The notes below the pieces were generated by a model. That model was not told the origin of the DNA. It did not search any database and saw only the letters and a program-made list of their open reading frames with translations. A DNA stretch of 64,000 bases from Aegicerativicinus sediminis (GTDB taxonomy: Bacteria > Bacteroidota > Bacteroidia > Flavobacteriales > Flavobacteriaceae): positions 1,482,001 through 1,546,000 of the forward strand of contig NZ_CP064295.1 of the NCBI RefSeq assembly GCF_015476115.1, in the 5' to 3' direction. This document shows, in pieces, positions 54,311 to 61,916 of this stretch; the stretch's first letter is position 1; every line of letters begins with the position of its first letter. A program made the translations under genes and the position numbers.

Positions 54311-54492
54311 AGTGTTGCAAGTGTTGTTTTTTTATTAAAAAATGTACTTTATAAATTATTGTTTATCAGTTTATTATATTAATTCACAACACTTGCAACA
54401 CTTTGTTTTATAATTATACACCCCCCCTTAATTTTTTAAGAATCATTTTATAGGGGTCTAGTGAGAGGGAATAAATGTGTTGTAAGTGTTGT
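54311..54492. other. Iteron region, candidate phage replication origin
   Basis: Three copies of a 17-base unit: AGTGTTGCAAGTGTTGT at 54311-54327, its exact inverse at 54386-54402, and a 15/17 copy in direct orientation at 54476-54492. Each unit holds two GTGTTG half-sites. The spaces between are strongly AT-rich. The first unit lies 13 bases from the DnaA-like start and the third ends 6 bases before the primase-helicase stop. Confidence 0.65.
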
Positions 54493-54498
54493 GGATTT

Positions 54499-56856
54499 TT
54501 AAAAAGTAAGGCCATCGATCTCATCTTTTAATTCATTTTTCACATCATTAGGTTCTTGACCTTGCAACATAAACCAACGCTCTCCGTTTGTGTTTCCTTG
54601 GATATATTCCATTTCTATCATTTTTGCATATTTCTGAACCCATATCGCAAATTTTTTCCTAGATAACCATCTCTTAAAATCTTGATATTCCTCAAGGAAT
54701 TGGTTGTATTTTAAAGTCTTTGTATTTCTTTCATTCAGTGGGAAGTTGCTGTCATCCTGGATCCATTCATAGAACTCATAGGAGGTCTCGGCAACGAATT
54801 TTCTGAGCTTAAGATTTTTGGTTGTCTGTTTTACAAGGCCTACTTTTAGATAGGACTGAAGGCACCTGATCATATAATTGTCGAAGGCGTTGTACTGTTT
54901 ATCATCCCAGTCGTCAAAGAGCTGGTGGCCGAATTCATCATAGGGCGTGATATCCTTACCGTAGTACTGCGAGAACTCGATCTCGTGCCGTCTCCGGTTA
55001 TGGGAATGACCCTCGCCTTTGATCGCATAGTTGGTGGATATGGCCATTTTTGGAGACTCTTCCACCGTGAGCTTGATGGCATCCTTATTCTTTCGCTCAA
55101 TGGTGATGCCCTCCGTCACCAGGGAGAACTTGCTCTCGAAGTCGAAATTCTTCTTCACGTCGTCGAACACCAATACATGGGTATCCTGTGACACGGTCTG
55201 ATAGGGAAATGATTTCTTGTCGTCGAAGGCCTTGCCATCCAATATCGATACGCGCCTTATCTGTTTGATCCCCTGGACAAAGAGTCCCTTTCCTGTACCG
55301 CCTTCGGGATTCTCACTCATCACTTCGTCATTTAAGATGATGGCTTTATTGTTGGTCTTGTTCTTATAGGTTGACAGCAGGTATCCGATAACACACTCAA
55401 TCGGCAATGGGCTTTTGTCGCTGACATTCTCGACGAAGGTTTTGAAGTCGTTCTCATATTTCTCCTTCAGCTTGAAATTCCTATCGATGATATGGCTCTC
55501 CCAGACATAACCATCAAAATCCATGAAGTCGGTCAGTTCTATCGTATCCTTGGTGATCCTGACGATACCATTCTTGAAGGCGATATAGGATTCATGCTTT
55601 TTATCCCGGAGCATCACCAGGTCGATGGCATCCAGCATATCGAGGTAATTGTCGCTGAAAAGGTTGGCATAGTTCACGCAGCGCTTCCAGACATCGATCT
55701 CGCCGTTGTAGAGCAGATAATTGAGCACCGAATCCTTGATCTTCTCGATGGACACCTCTTTAACTATATTGGATTTGATGTGCACATATATCGGCTTTGC
55801 TTTGTCCGACGGGAAGTATTTTTTATAGCCGAGCTCACGCTCCAAAAACAGTTTGTATTTATATGGGTCTATCTTGATATTGTTGCGCTCGTCACGGAAC
55901 CAGAAGTCCTCAACATCCTCGGTTTCCTTGATCTCCTCATAATCCTTCTCGGAAATGTTGTGCTTCTCAACGACGTTTTTTTTTGGCAGGTTTTTTATGT
56001 CCAGACGGATCCTGTCGATACGTTTGTAATCCTCGAAGTATTTCGAGTCGAAGGCACGCTTCTTATAGGCCGAATTGATGGTTGCTATGGCTTCGCGTTC
56101 GGGAAACCCTATAACAATGTTGTTAAGGATATAACCCTCGGCTGTTGTCTGTGATACACCGTATTCACAGAATGCCCCTGCCAGGTCGAAGATGAAATTG
56201 TTGCGCTCCCCCTCCACGAAGTCTCGCTTCCAGTTCCAGTTCATGATCCGCTCAATTATCAAATCCTCATTGGTAAGCGGCATAAGCGCTGGGCGTGATG
56301 CATATTCGTGGCCTTCATCCTGTATAACGGGGTCGAAGATCTCAGCCTCATAGTTGGTATAGATATCCGGATCATAGGACTCGAAGCAAACACGGTTGAC
56401 ATCGGAGCCGCTCATGTCCAGGTAATCGTATTTGAATTTCTTTTGGAAGGCCTTGAAAACTTTGGGGTGTGTCTCCTTGTCCAGTTTGTCCGATACACGG
56501 ATGATCCCCTTTATCCCATTGCCCGACGGTGAGATGAACAGCCCGATAAAATGCGGATTTTGTTTAAGGAGCTCCATGTGGCTGGCCATGGCCTTTCTTG
56601 ATGGGTAGGAGTCGAAATCCAGGGCCATTAGTCCTGAATGTTTGCGCAGTCCTTTTGCGTTTCGTTTTGAGAAGACACCGGCATAGACCACTGACACAAG
56701 TTCCTTTTTCAGCTCTTTGTCGCCTTTACGGATCCGCTCAATGAGATCCTTTGACTTACCCGCTCGGATACGGTCAAAGGATTTCTTCAGCGGTATTATG
56801 TAGGGCACATCGGTTTTATAGATAGATTTGAAGGCCGATATTTCGGGGTTGTACAT
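54499..56856 (-). CDS. Primase-helicase (BT4734/VirE-type primase plus SF3-like helicase)
   Basis: 785 residues. The N-terminal 190 residues look like the VirE/BT4734 primase-polymerase domain: GLMALDFDSYPS, SPSGNGIKGIIRV and DVNRVCFESYDPD supply metal and nucleotide contacts. Residues about 200-290 are a PriCT-like helical linker. The C-terminal half is a DUF5906-type helicase with Walker A NPEGGTGKGL and Walker B THVLVFDDVKK. It would both prime and unwind at the origin. The gene is rich in small-phage-like codon use but otherwise in keeping with its neighbours. Confidence 0.88.
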   Translation of the reverse strand: MYNPEISAFKSIYKTDVPYIIPLKKSFDRIRAGKSKDLIERIRKGDKELKKELVSVVYAGVFSKRNAKGLRKHSGLMALDFDSYPSRKAMASHMELLKQNPHFIGLFISPSGNGIKGIIRVSDKLDKETHPKVFKAFQKKFKYDYLDMSGSDVNRVCFESYDPDIYTNYEAEIFDPVIQDEGHEYASRPALMPLTNEDLIIERIMNWNWKRDFVEGERNNFIFDLAGAFCEYGVSQTTAEGYILNNIVIGFPEREAIATINSAYKKRAFDSKYFEDYKRIDRIRLDIKNLPKKNVVEKHNISEKDYEEIKETEDVEDFWFRDERNNIKIDPYKYKLFLERELGYKKYFPSDKAKPIYVHIKSNIVKEVSIEKIKDSVLNYLLYNGEIDVWKRCVNYANLFSDNYLDMLDAIDLVMLRDKKHESYIAFKNGIVRITKDTIELTDFMDFDGYVWESHIIDRNFKLKEKYENDFKTFVENVSDKSPLPIECVIGYLLSTYKNKTNNKAIILNDEVMSENPEGGTGKGLFVQGIKQIRRVSILDGKAFDDKKSFPYQTVSQDTHVLVFDDVKKNFDFESKFSLVTEGITIERKNKDAIKLTVEESPKMAISTNYAIKGEGHSHNRRRHEIEFSQYYGKDITPYDEFGHQLFDDWDDKQYNAFDNYMIRCLQSYLKVGLVKQTTKNLKLRKFVAETSYEFYEWIQDDSNFPLNERNTKTLKYNQFLEEYQDFKRWLSRKKFAIWVQKYAKMIEMEYIQGNTNGERWFMLQGQEPNDVKNELKDEIDGLTF

Positions 56857-56894
56857 CGAGGGATAAAGAATTTAGAGTTATTGTCTGGTAAAGG

Positions 56895-57323
56895 CTAGTA
56901 TTTCTCCTTTACTGAAATTGAATCTTTGTTGTGGCTGACCTCCGGGAGTACCATTTCCTCACCATCGGCGCTGGCGACCAGCACACCTTTGCTTACAGTT
57001 TTGTAAACCTGCTTATAGCGCTCCTCGATCTCCTTTACCTTGGCGTTGGCCTCCTGCCATTCCGGTATATGTTTGAAGGAATACCTGGTAGCGCCGGAGC
57101 GTTTTGTAAACTCGAAGCCGTCTTCGGAAAATGTGTTATCGCTGTATTGGCCAGCTTCTTCCAATGCATAATCGAATACCTCTTTTTCTGCATCGGTGTA
57201 GAGCTCTTTATGTCTCTTGATCTCGGCATAGGCTGTCAAGGCCCTGCGTTCGCCTCTCTCAACCCTGTCGATCAGGGCCGCAACCTCGGCGGCCCGTGTA
57301 TCGAAAAATAGATCCTTGCTCAT
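56895..57323 (-). CDS. Hypothetical replication/recombination partner, 142 aa
   Basis: A Glu/Arg-rich protein. It has a long helical N-terminal half (AAEVAALIDRVERGERRAL), a central FTKRSGATRYSFKHIPEW and a second coiled coil (AKVKEIEERYKQVYKTV). Position beside the ssDNA-binding candidate recalls the Gp157/Gam-like partners of phage recombination genes, but no signature proves it. Its start overlaps the neighbouring stop by one base. Confidence 0.55.
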   Translation of the reverse strand: MSKDLFFDTRAAEVAALIDRVERGERRALTAYAEIKRHKELYTDAEKEVFDYALEEAGQYSDNTFSEDGFEFTKRSGATRYSFKHIPEWQEANAKVKEIEERYKQVYKTVSKGVLVASADGEEMVLPEVSHNKDSISVKEKY

Positions 57324-58042
57324 TACAGGTCGAGTTCGTCAATTAAACCTCCTTCGTCGTCGCCTGCCATAACAGGTTCCTTCACCTCGATATTCTTGGC
57401 CCGATAGCCGTCGATATATTCCTGCAGGGTCTTTGCGGCTTTGTTGGCCAGCTCATCCGTTGCGCGGTCGATCACTTCTCCGACCTCAAAAAGCGGTATG
57501 GAATATTTCACGCTTCCGCTCTTACCTCCCTTGGCCTCGGTGATCTCAACCCATTGGTTGTCCAGAAGGTGAGAGTTTTCGCGGTAGAAGTCAGAATAAC
57601 CGGGCACATCCTCCTTGTCGATTGACTTCTCTTTCTTGATGCCTCCAACGGCTGCACCCTTGAGCTGTAGGTTGAAGATGTGGCCATCCTCGTCCATCAA
57701 ATAGATGGAGCGTGTGTAACGGCCTCCGGAATTCTTGATGCGCTCCTTGATATCCTTGTAGATACCGGATGCGATCTCACCGCCTTTAAAAGCTTTCACT
57801 GAAATTTCCTCGTTGGCGATGCTGTAGACCTCATTGGAATAGATTCCACTCTCGGATTTGTCGTGCCACCCCTTTACGGTGTGGTAGTGTTCCAGGAACA
57901 GCCCCTTGATGGGCAGCTCCACATTGACGTTTTCTTTTTTCTCCTTGTCGTAATAGGAGAAACATTTCTCGTTTGATTTCCACTCCAGGAACCTGTAAGC
58001 GGGGTTTGAATTTTCTGATGTTGGACGTTCTAATCGTGCCAT
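57323..58042 (-). CDS. Candidate single-stranded-DNA-binding protein with acidic tail
   Basis: 239 residues, beta-rich with aromatic and basic residues in the first 180 and a terminal acidic tip (GDDEGGLIDELDL). Acidic tips of this sort recruit partners in SSB and T7 gp2.5. It is near the primase-helicase and no other SSB is seen in the phage. I do not recognise the fold by sequence; function is inference. Confidence 0.55.
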   Translation of the reverse strand: MARLERPTSENSNPAYRFLEWKSNEKCFSYYDKEKKENVNVELPIKGLFLEHYHTVKGWHDKSESGIYSNEVYSIANEEISVKAFKGGEIASGIYKDIKERIKNSGGRYTRSIYLMDEDGHIFNLQLKGAAVGGIKKEKSIDKEDVPGYSDFYRENSHLLDNQWVEITEAKGGKSGSVKYSIPLFEVGEVIDRATDELANKAAKTLQEYIDGYRAKNIEVKEPVMAGDDEGGLIDELDL

Positions 58043-58096
58043 GTTTGGATATTTATACTTGCGGATGAATTACCAAGGCATCCGCTTCCTTGTTTG

Positions 58097-58195
58097 TTAT
58101 AGAAGTGTATAGGCAAGCACGGCTATGATCTCGCAGCAGATGATTATTACTGCAGATTTGAGTGCCCCGTATGAGAGGCCGTGCTTGTAGCCCAT
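58097..58195 (-). CDS. Single-helix membrane micro-protein, 32 aa
   Basis: MGYKHGLSYGALKSAVIIIC and on to the C-terminus AVLAYTLL: one membrane helix. It starts seven bases after the stop of the next micro-protein. No homology claim can be made. Together the two form a tight pair of tiny membrane proteins in the early region. Confidence 0.45.
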   Translation of the reverse strand: MGYKHGLSYGALKSAVIIICCEIIAVLAYTLL

Positions 58196-58202
58196 CTGAT
58201 AA

Positions 58203-58331
58203 TTATCTTTTTCCCTGTCCATCTTTGATCTGCTTTTCGCGTGAGCGGTTGGAATGGGCAATCATCAGGATTATGACCTCGAATATGATCGCGAAGGCTA
58301 CTGCTGCCAGGAATGTTTTCATTATCTCCAT
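58203..58331 (-). CDS. Single-helix membrane micro-protein, 42 aa
   Basis: MEIMKTFLAAVAFAIIFEVI precedes a basic tail with the residues N-R-S-R-E-K-Q-I-K. The start codon overlaps the stop of the coiled-coil ORF upstream (TAATG). One membrane helix, N-terminus probably outside. Function unknown. Confidence 0.5.
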   Translation of the reverse strand: MEIMKTFLAAVAFAIIFEVIILMIAHSNRSREKQIKDGQGKR

Positions 58332-58441
58332 TAGAAAAGTTTCAATTGTGATTTATCAAGTTCAATCCAGTATTCGATCTGTTTCCGGACACTGGTAATG
58401 TTCTTGCTGAGCGCTGTACGTTCGAGCTTCAGCTGTTCCAT
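58331..58441 (-). CDS. Small coiled-coil protein, frame open upstream to a G9 tract
   Basis: From ATG 58441 it gives 36 residues starting MEQLKLERTALSKNITSVRK, strongly heptad-like. The reading frame extends upstream with similar composition (TEIQGNISRLESK) to a run of nine G (58495-58503) placed directly after an ATG, but that ATG is out of frame by one base. The true start may thus be phase-variable, mis-sequenced or not at this ATG. Confidence 0.4.
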   Translation of the reverse strand: MEQLKLERTALSKNITSVRKQIEYWIELDKSQLKLF

Positions 58442-58529
58442 TTTGGATTCTAGTCGGCTGATGTTGCCCTGGATTTCCGTCTGAGTGTATTGTACCCCCC
58501 CCCATAATCTTAATATTTTACTTTGGGGC

Positions 58530-58553
58530 CCGGGGGAGTATCAGATCCCCCGG
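58530..58553. other. GC-rich perfect stem-loop in the early leader
   Basis: CCGGGGGA, loop GTATCAGA, TCCCCCGG. No T run follows on either strand, so it is not a standard terminator. It precedes the G9 tract on the minus strand and could mask a ribosome start site or mark an RNA processing point. Confidence 0.45.
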
Positions 58554-58584
58554 CATTTCCCCTAAGTGCTCCTGTAAGCACTTG

Positions 58585-58788
58585 TTAGTTTTTCAATCTA
58601 TGTCGCTTCCGCCTTTCAAGGATCCGGTAGACCTTTTCCTGTTTCTCGTCAAACCCGTGGCCAGAACCGGCTGCCGCACCACTGGCAGCCAGTTCGGTTC
58701 TCAACCCTGCCACAGTAATCTTTATCTTGTCGGCCATTGCCTCGAGCTGGTCGATCCGTTTCTCTATGGAGCTCTTGGCCTCACTCAT
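58585..58788 (-). CDS. Small coiled-coil early protein, 67 aa
   Basis: MSEAKSSIEKRIDQLEAMAD begins a coiled coil, followed by an Ala/Gly-rich linker (ELAASGAAAGSG) and a basic tail (RILERRKRHRLKN). Overlaps the start of the neighbour by four bases. The tail suggests nucleic-acid contact. Unknown. Confidence 0.55.
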   Translation of the reverse strand: MSEAKSSIEKRIDQLEAMADKIKITVAGLRTELAASGAAAGSGHGFDEKQEKVYRILERRKRHRLKN

Positions 58789-59021
58789 ATCTGCTGTATT
58801 TCGGTATTGGACCGTTCGACCTCCTCCACGTGTCGGTTGTTCACCTCTTTGATGGTGTCGAGTATGGACTGGAGCCTTTCTGCATCCCTGCGTCCGTTAC
58901 GCATCACGTCATGGAAGTTCTGGATGTTCATACCACATTTCTCCACGATCTCGCCCTTGATGACATTTGGTGTGTTCTCCCAGGCCTTTACGATCCTATC
59001 GGTTAATTCTTTGTTGTGCAT
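58785..59021 (-). CDS. Small early protein with helix-turn-helix pattern, 78 aa
   Basis: Residues 20-45 (IKGEIVEKCGMNIQNFHDVM) look like a helix-turn-helix, and the rest is coiled-coil (RLQSILDTIKEVNNRHVEEV). Size and position suit a Cro-like or activator protein of the early operon; I cannot tell which. Overlaps the following gene by four bases. Confidence 0.55.
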   Translation of the reverse strand: MHNKELTDRIVKAWENTPNVIKGEIVEKCGMNIQNFHDVMRNGRRDAERLQSILDTIKEVNNRHVEEVERSNTEIQQI

Positions 59022-59041
59022 TCGTTGGTTTTTTAAAGAAA

Positions 59042-59107
59042 GGAGCCGGGTTTGATCAATTAATTAAAACCCAAATTCTACTAATAAACTTACCTACTAC
59101 CGGCTCC
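59042..59107 (-). other. Long inverted repeat between two early genes
   Basis: GGAGCCGG (59042-59049) pairs with CCGGCTCC (59100-59107), with an inner 4-base helix GTTT/AAAC. On the minus strand the structure ends TCCTTTCTTTAAAAAACC, weakly terminator-like. It may act as an attenuator within the early operon. Confidence 0.45.
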
Positions 59108-59122
59108 AGACTCAGCTATTTA

Positions 59123-59290
59123 TCAATTCAATAATTCGTTTTCCATTTTATCGGCCAACCAGTGGAGGCCATATTTTCGAGCGGTCTCGATATCGCTCCG
59201 CATTCCGTCTATGTCGTTGCCGCGGTTGTTGAACTGGGCTTCTAACATCTGAGAGATCTTGGTATCCCTCTGCATTACTTTGGTTGGCAT
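59123..59290 (-). CDS. Small early phage protein, 55 aa
   Basis: Hand translation gives MPTKVMQRDTKISQMLEAQF and onward, ending KMENELLN; helical, charged. I prefer this frame over an overlapping basic 61-residue frame because it starts with ATG near the stop of the next gene (16-base overlap) and has balanced composition. Function unknown. Confidence 0.5.
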   Translation of the reverse strand: MPTKVMQRDTKISQMLEAQFNNRGNDIDGMRSDIETARKYGLHWLADKMENELLN

Positions 59291-59535
59291 AGCAATTCGG
59301 TTTTATTGATTTCTTTATTGGTCCTATCGGCAATTTTTGAGAGTATCCCCAGTCTCATTCTAAGCACGCGGTTCTTGATAGCGGTAAATCTTTTGATTTC
59401 CTTTTGCCTTTCATATTCATTGGAGAAGACACTGTAAAATTTTGAGTACTCCACAGTTGCTATACTGTTTTCAAGACTTTGAACCGCAGCGTTATTGCTC
59501 TCCAATTTTTCAAGTAAATTTTCTAGTGTAGCCAT
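59275..59535 (-). CDS. Small coiled-coil early protein, 86 aa
   Basis: Residues 1-30 (ATLENLLEKLESNNAAVQSL) are heptad-like, followed by a basic helical part (KRFTAIKNRVLRMRLGILSK). It lies ten bases after the first early gene. Unknown; possibly DNA-associated. Confidence 0.55.
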   Translation of the reverse strand: MATLENLLEKLESNNAAVQSLENSIATVEYSKFYSVFSNEYERQKEIKRFTAIKNRVLRMRLGILSKIADRTNKEINKTELLCQPK

Positions 59536-59545
59536 GGTCTAAGTA

Positions 59546-59830
59546 TTAATCTCCGTTATACACGCCTTTTCTATACTCGCTGCTCAAATCCAAATTTTTT
59601 TGGATTTCACGTTCTCTCAAGAAATACTTGATGTTGGGCACTATCTGGTCGAAGGTTTGGGCGGCAACCTGGCCGTTCTCCATTTTTACCGAATAGCCGC
59701 TTGCAGGCTTACCGGACCAAGTCTTCCATTCACGGTAGCTCCAGGTGTACTGTTGGCCGTTTACGGATACCACGCCAGTCGTTGGCTGTGGCTTTTCTGT
59801 GTTTCGTCGATTAAAAGTTGCTGAGTCCAT
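59546..59830 (-). CDS. First gene of the early leftward operon, 94 aa
   Basis: I choose ATG 59830 (MDSATFNRRNTEKPQP), since a longer reading to 59902 would run through the promoter. The core is beta-rich with Trp and Tyr (GQQYTWSYREWKTWSG). In position it corresponds to cro-side early genes of lambda-like phages, but no helix-turn-helix is evident. Unknown function. Confidence 0.6.
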   Translation of the reverse strand: MDSATFNRRNTEKPQPTTGVVSVNGQQYTWSYREWKTWSGKPASGYSVKMENGQVAAQTFDQIVPNIKYFLREREIQKNLDLSSEYRKGVYNGD

Positions 59831-59860
59831 AATTTTTGTACTTTTATTGTAACTATGATA

Positions 59861-59959
59861 CAAATATATCCCAATATTGGGATTATACCAAATAATAATC
59901 ACAATATTTTGATTAAAAATACAATTATTTGGAATTTGTTATCACAATTAATTGATTTT
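59861..59959. promoter_or_regulatory. Lysogeny-switch control region with divergent promoters and operators
   Basis: Leftward promoter: TTTG (59892-59889), 20-base spacer, TATATTTG (59868-59861). Within the spacer lies the perfect palindrome ATCCCAATATTGGGAT (59868-59883). Further right are TAATCA-N8-TGATTA (59896-59915) and a related ATCA-N8-TGAT (59942-59957, 13 of 16 bases shared), plus CCAAATAAT/ATTATTTGG (59888-59896, 59924-59932). A weak rightward promoter (TTTG, N19, GGAATTTG) would drive the repressor. This is the layout of a CI/Cro-type switch. Confidence 0.6.
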
Positions 59960-60686
59960 GAACGGGAAAGAGATTAAAAGGAAACGCGAATCTTTGGGAT
60001 TAACCCAAGAAGAGATGGGTAAACTTATAGGAATGAGTAAAAATACCATCTATAATTATGAGAATGGCGGCAAGATACCCTCTACGAAGATCCCAATATT
60101 GGTAAAATTTTTTAATGATCGAATCGAACAGGGAAAATTTCCAATTATTAGGACTGAAGGCGAATCTCCTAATGATATCTCGGTAAAAGATCCATTAGGT
60201 TTCATCAAGAACAAAAACGGACTAAATTACGAGGAGCTCCCGAATGGTAAATGGAGGGTGAAGGTCCCGAAGGTACCATATCGGGCTTATGCCTCCTTTA
60301 TAGAAGTTTTTTCGGATGAGTATGAACTGCATAGATCATTCTCAACAACTTATTTCACGGTTGACCACCCAGGGAAGGGAAAATATGTAGCCTTTACCGT
60401 GGGGAACGACAGCATGAACGGGGGAGGGATCAACGATACCCCTGACGGTGCGGAAGTACTTGGCCGGGAATTGCAGCGCCACCACTGGAAGGATGGTTTC
60501 CGTGACTGCGAGTACGGCTGGATCATAGTTTCCAGTTCCGGGATCATGCATAAGGATATAAAAGGCCCGGATGGCAACGGTACAATTATCTGCCAATCCA
60601 GGAACCCATCACCGGAATACCATGACTTCGAGCTGGAGCTGAACGATGTGCACTCGATCTGGAAGGTGATAAAACGGACTTTTTGA
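59952..60686 (+). CDS. CI-like repressor with XRE domain and S24/LexA-type C-terminal domain
   Basis: 244 residues from TTG 59952; TTG 59958 is the other option and there is no ATG near. Residues 5-58 are an XRE helix-turn-helix (LTQEEMGKLIGMSKNTIYNY). Residues 110-235 match the S24 autopeptidase fold, with the nucleophile Ser in GNDSMNGG and the general-base Lys in MHKDIKG. DNA damage would trigger self-cleavage and induction. It faces the early operon across the operators. Confidence 0.88.
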   Translation: MILNGKEIKRKRESLGLTQEEMGKLIGMSKNTIYNYENGGKIPSTKIPILVKFFNDRIEQGKFPIIRTEGESPNDISVKDPLGFIKNKNGLNYEELPNGKWRVKVPKVPYRAYASFIEVFSDEYELHRSFSTTYFTVDHPGKGKYVAFTVGNDSMNGGGINDTPDGAEVLGRELQRHHWKDGFRDCEYGWIIVSSSGIMHKDIKGPDGNGTIICQSRNPSPEYHDFELELNDVHSIWKVIKRTF

Positions 60687-60840
60687 GATGTATGCTAAAA
60701 AAAGTAGAAAAAAACGCCCAATGTGGCTGCGACTTATAATTTATAATTTCCATTGTCTTGAGGCATTGTTCTTTCCTCCGGGCATAAACAAATAACAATT
60801 GTTCTCCCTAAAACATATTGTTTAATGTTAATCTTTTAAA

Positions 60841-61293
60841 ATGAGAAAATTATTATTTGCTCTGGGTTTATTATGTCTAACAACCACAAATGCCCAGATC
60901 AAGAGAGTAGATCAACCTTCTTCTGAAGAAATCGGTAAAATAGCTCCAATGGGTTCTCTTAGTATCAAAATAGAGAAATCTGGGGACACCTATAATTTTT
61001 TGTACCAGGATGTAAAGTTCACACAAATAAAAGAATTCAAGTCCTTTTCATTCAAGGATGTTGACAACGCATTTGAAGAACTATATAAAATAATCATGGA
61101 TGGATTCGACAATCCTCCAGCCGATGACATAATGATTGAACTACCGGAGGGATATTTATGGCTTGGATTTACAAAAGCTCTCGGGGTGGTTAATTTCAGG
61201 TTTGGCCATTCTGTTACTAATGATGGCTCCGTCATTGGTTTTTCACAATGGCTGACTAAAAAGCAAACCCAAAAACTTTTCGGTAAAAGATGA
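60841..61293 (+). CDS. Exported cargo protein, 150 aa
   Basis: A signal peptide (MRKLLFALGLLCLTTTNAQ) precedes a compact alpha/beta domain (LSIKIEKSGDTYNFLYQDVK; FSFKDVDNAFEELYKIIMDG). Not recognised. The stop overlaps the next start by four bases. As a secreted product expressed beside the repressor it is a lysogenic-conversion candidate. Confidence 0.6.
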   Translation: MRKLLFALGLLCLTTTNAQIKRVDQPSSEEIGKIAPMGSLSIKIEKSGDTYNFLYQDVKFTQIKEFKSFSFKDVDNAFEELYKIIMDGFDNPPADDIMIELPEGYLWLGFTKALGVVNFRFGHSVTNDGSVIGFSQWLTKKQTQKLFGKR

Positions 61294-61913
61294 AAACATT
61301 AATACTAACACCGGTTATTGTTATGATTTTTTTGTATTCAGGTATTTCCCTGGCGCAACAATATTATGATGATAATGGCAGCTTCCATTATAGGGAAGTT
61401 TTCGAATTGGAGGGCAAATCCCAGGAACAGCTATACAACTCCGTAAAAAAATGGATAGCCGTAAATTTTAACGATGCCAACAATGTCATTAAAATGGATT
61501 CGAAAGACCAGATTATCGTTAAAGGGCTTACATCCATCCAAAATAAGGGCGAGGTGAAAGTAGATTTCACCCTTGATATAGCATTTAAAGAAGGTAGGTA
61601 TAAGCTGGAAATGTACGATCTTGATGCAAATTTCACTGTTTCACCGCAATATCCTACTGTTAAGGTTCCAACAATAAATCCTGATGTCTATACCGTTGAA
61701 GACTATAAGAAACAGTTTATCCAGACTACAATTGCAGCAGGCGGCACCGAAAAAATGGCAATGAAGTCAATTGATTCAAAGAAATTTTCAGATAAATATT
61801 GGCCAGACGCTCAAGAGTACAACAGGCAAACTGCGAAAGAGCTTAAAAAAACCGCAGACTCTTTCGCTGCAAATATCAAAAGCGCCGCCGGATCCAAAAA
61901 AGATGATTGGTAA
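61290..61913 (+). CDS. Exported DUF4468-like protein, 207 aa
   Basis: A signal peptide (to about residue 22, SLAQQYY) is followed by a TBP-like DUF4468 domain (REVFELEGKSQEQLYNSVKK, WIAVNF, IIVKGLTSIQNKG). DUF4468 proteins are common, exported and uncharacterised in Bacteroidota. The C-terminal 40 residues are Lys- and Ala-rich. Pairs with the preceding gene by overlap and precedes the three-gene cassette. Confidence 0.75.
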   Translation: MKTLILTPVIVMIFLYSGISLAQQYYDDNGSFHYREVFELEGKSQEQLYNSVKKWIAVNFNDANNVIKMDSKDQIIVKGLTSIQNKGEVKVDFTLDIAFKEGRYKLEMYDLDANFTVSPQYPTVKVPTINPDVYTVEDYKKQFIQTTIAAGGTEKMAMKSIDSKKFSDKYWPDAQEYNRQTAKELKKTADSFAANIKSAAGSKKDDW

Positions 61914-61916
61914 AAT

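Noticed and set aside
54421-54427. C7 run as a phase-variation site
   Set aside because: It lies in the noncoding iteron region with no start codon or reading frame depending on it.
55492-56154. 220-codon + strand reading frame opposite the primase-helicase
   Set aside because: It is a mirror of a codon-biased gene. The minus-strand frame has clear primase and helicase motifs, and the + strand product has repetitive hydrophobic and acidic runs without any recognisable domain.
59148-59333. 61-residue basic reading frame on the minus strand
   Set aside because: It overlaps two better frames (59123-59290 and 59275-59535), has an unnatural Arg/Gln/Ser-rich composition and does not fit the overlap pattern of the operon.
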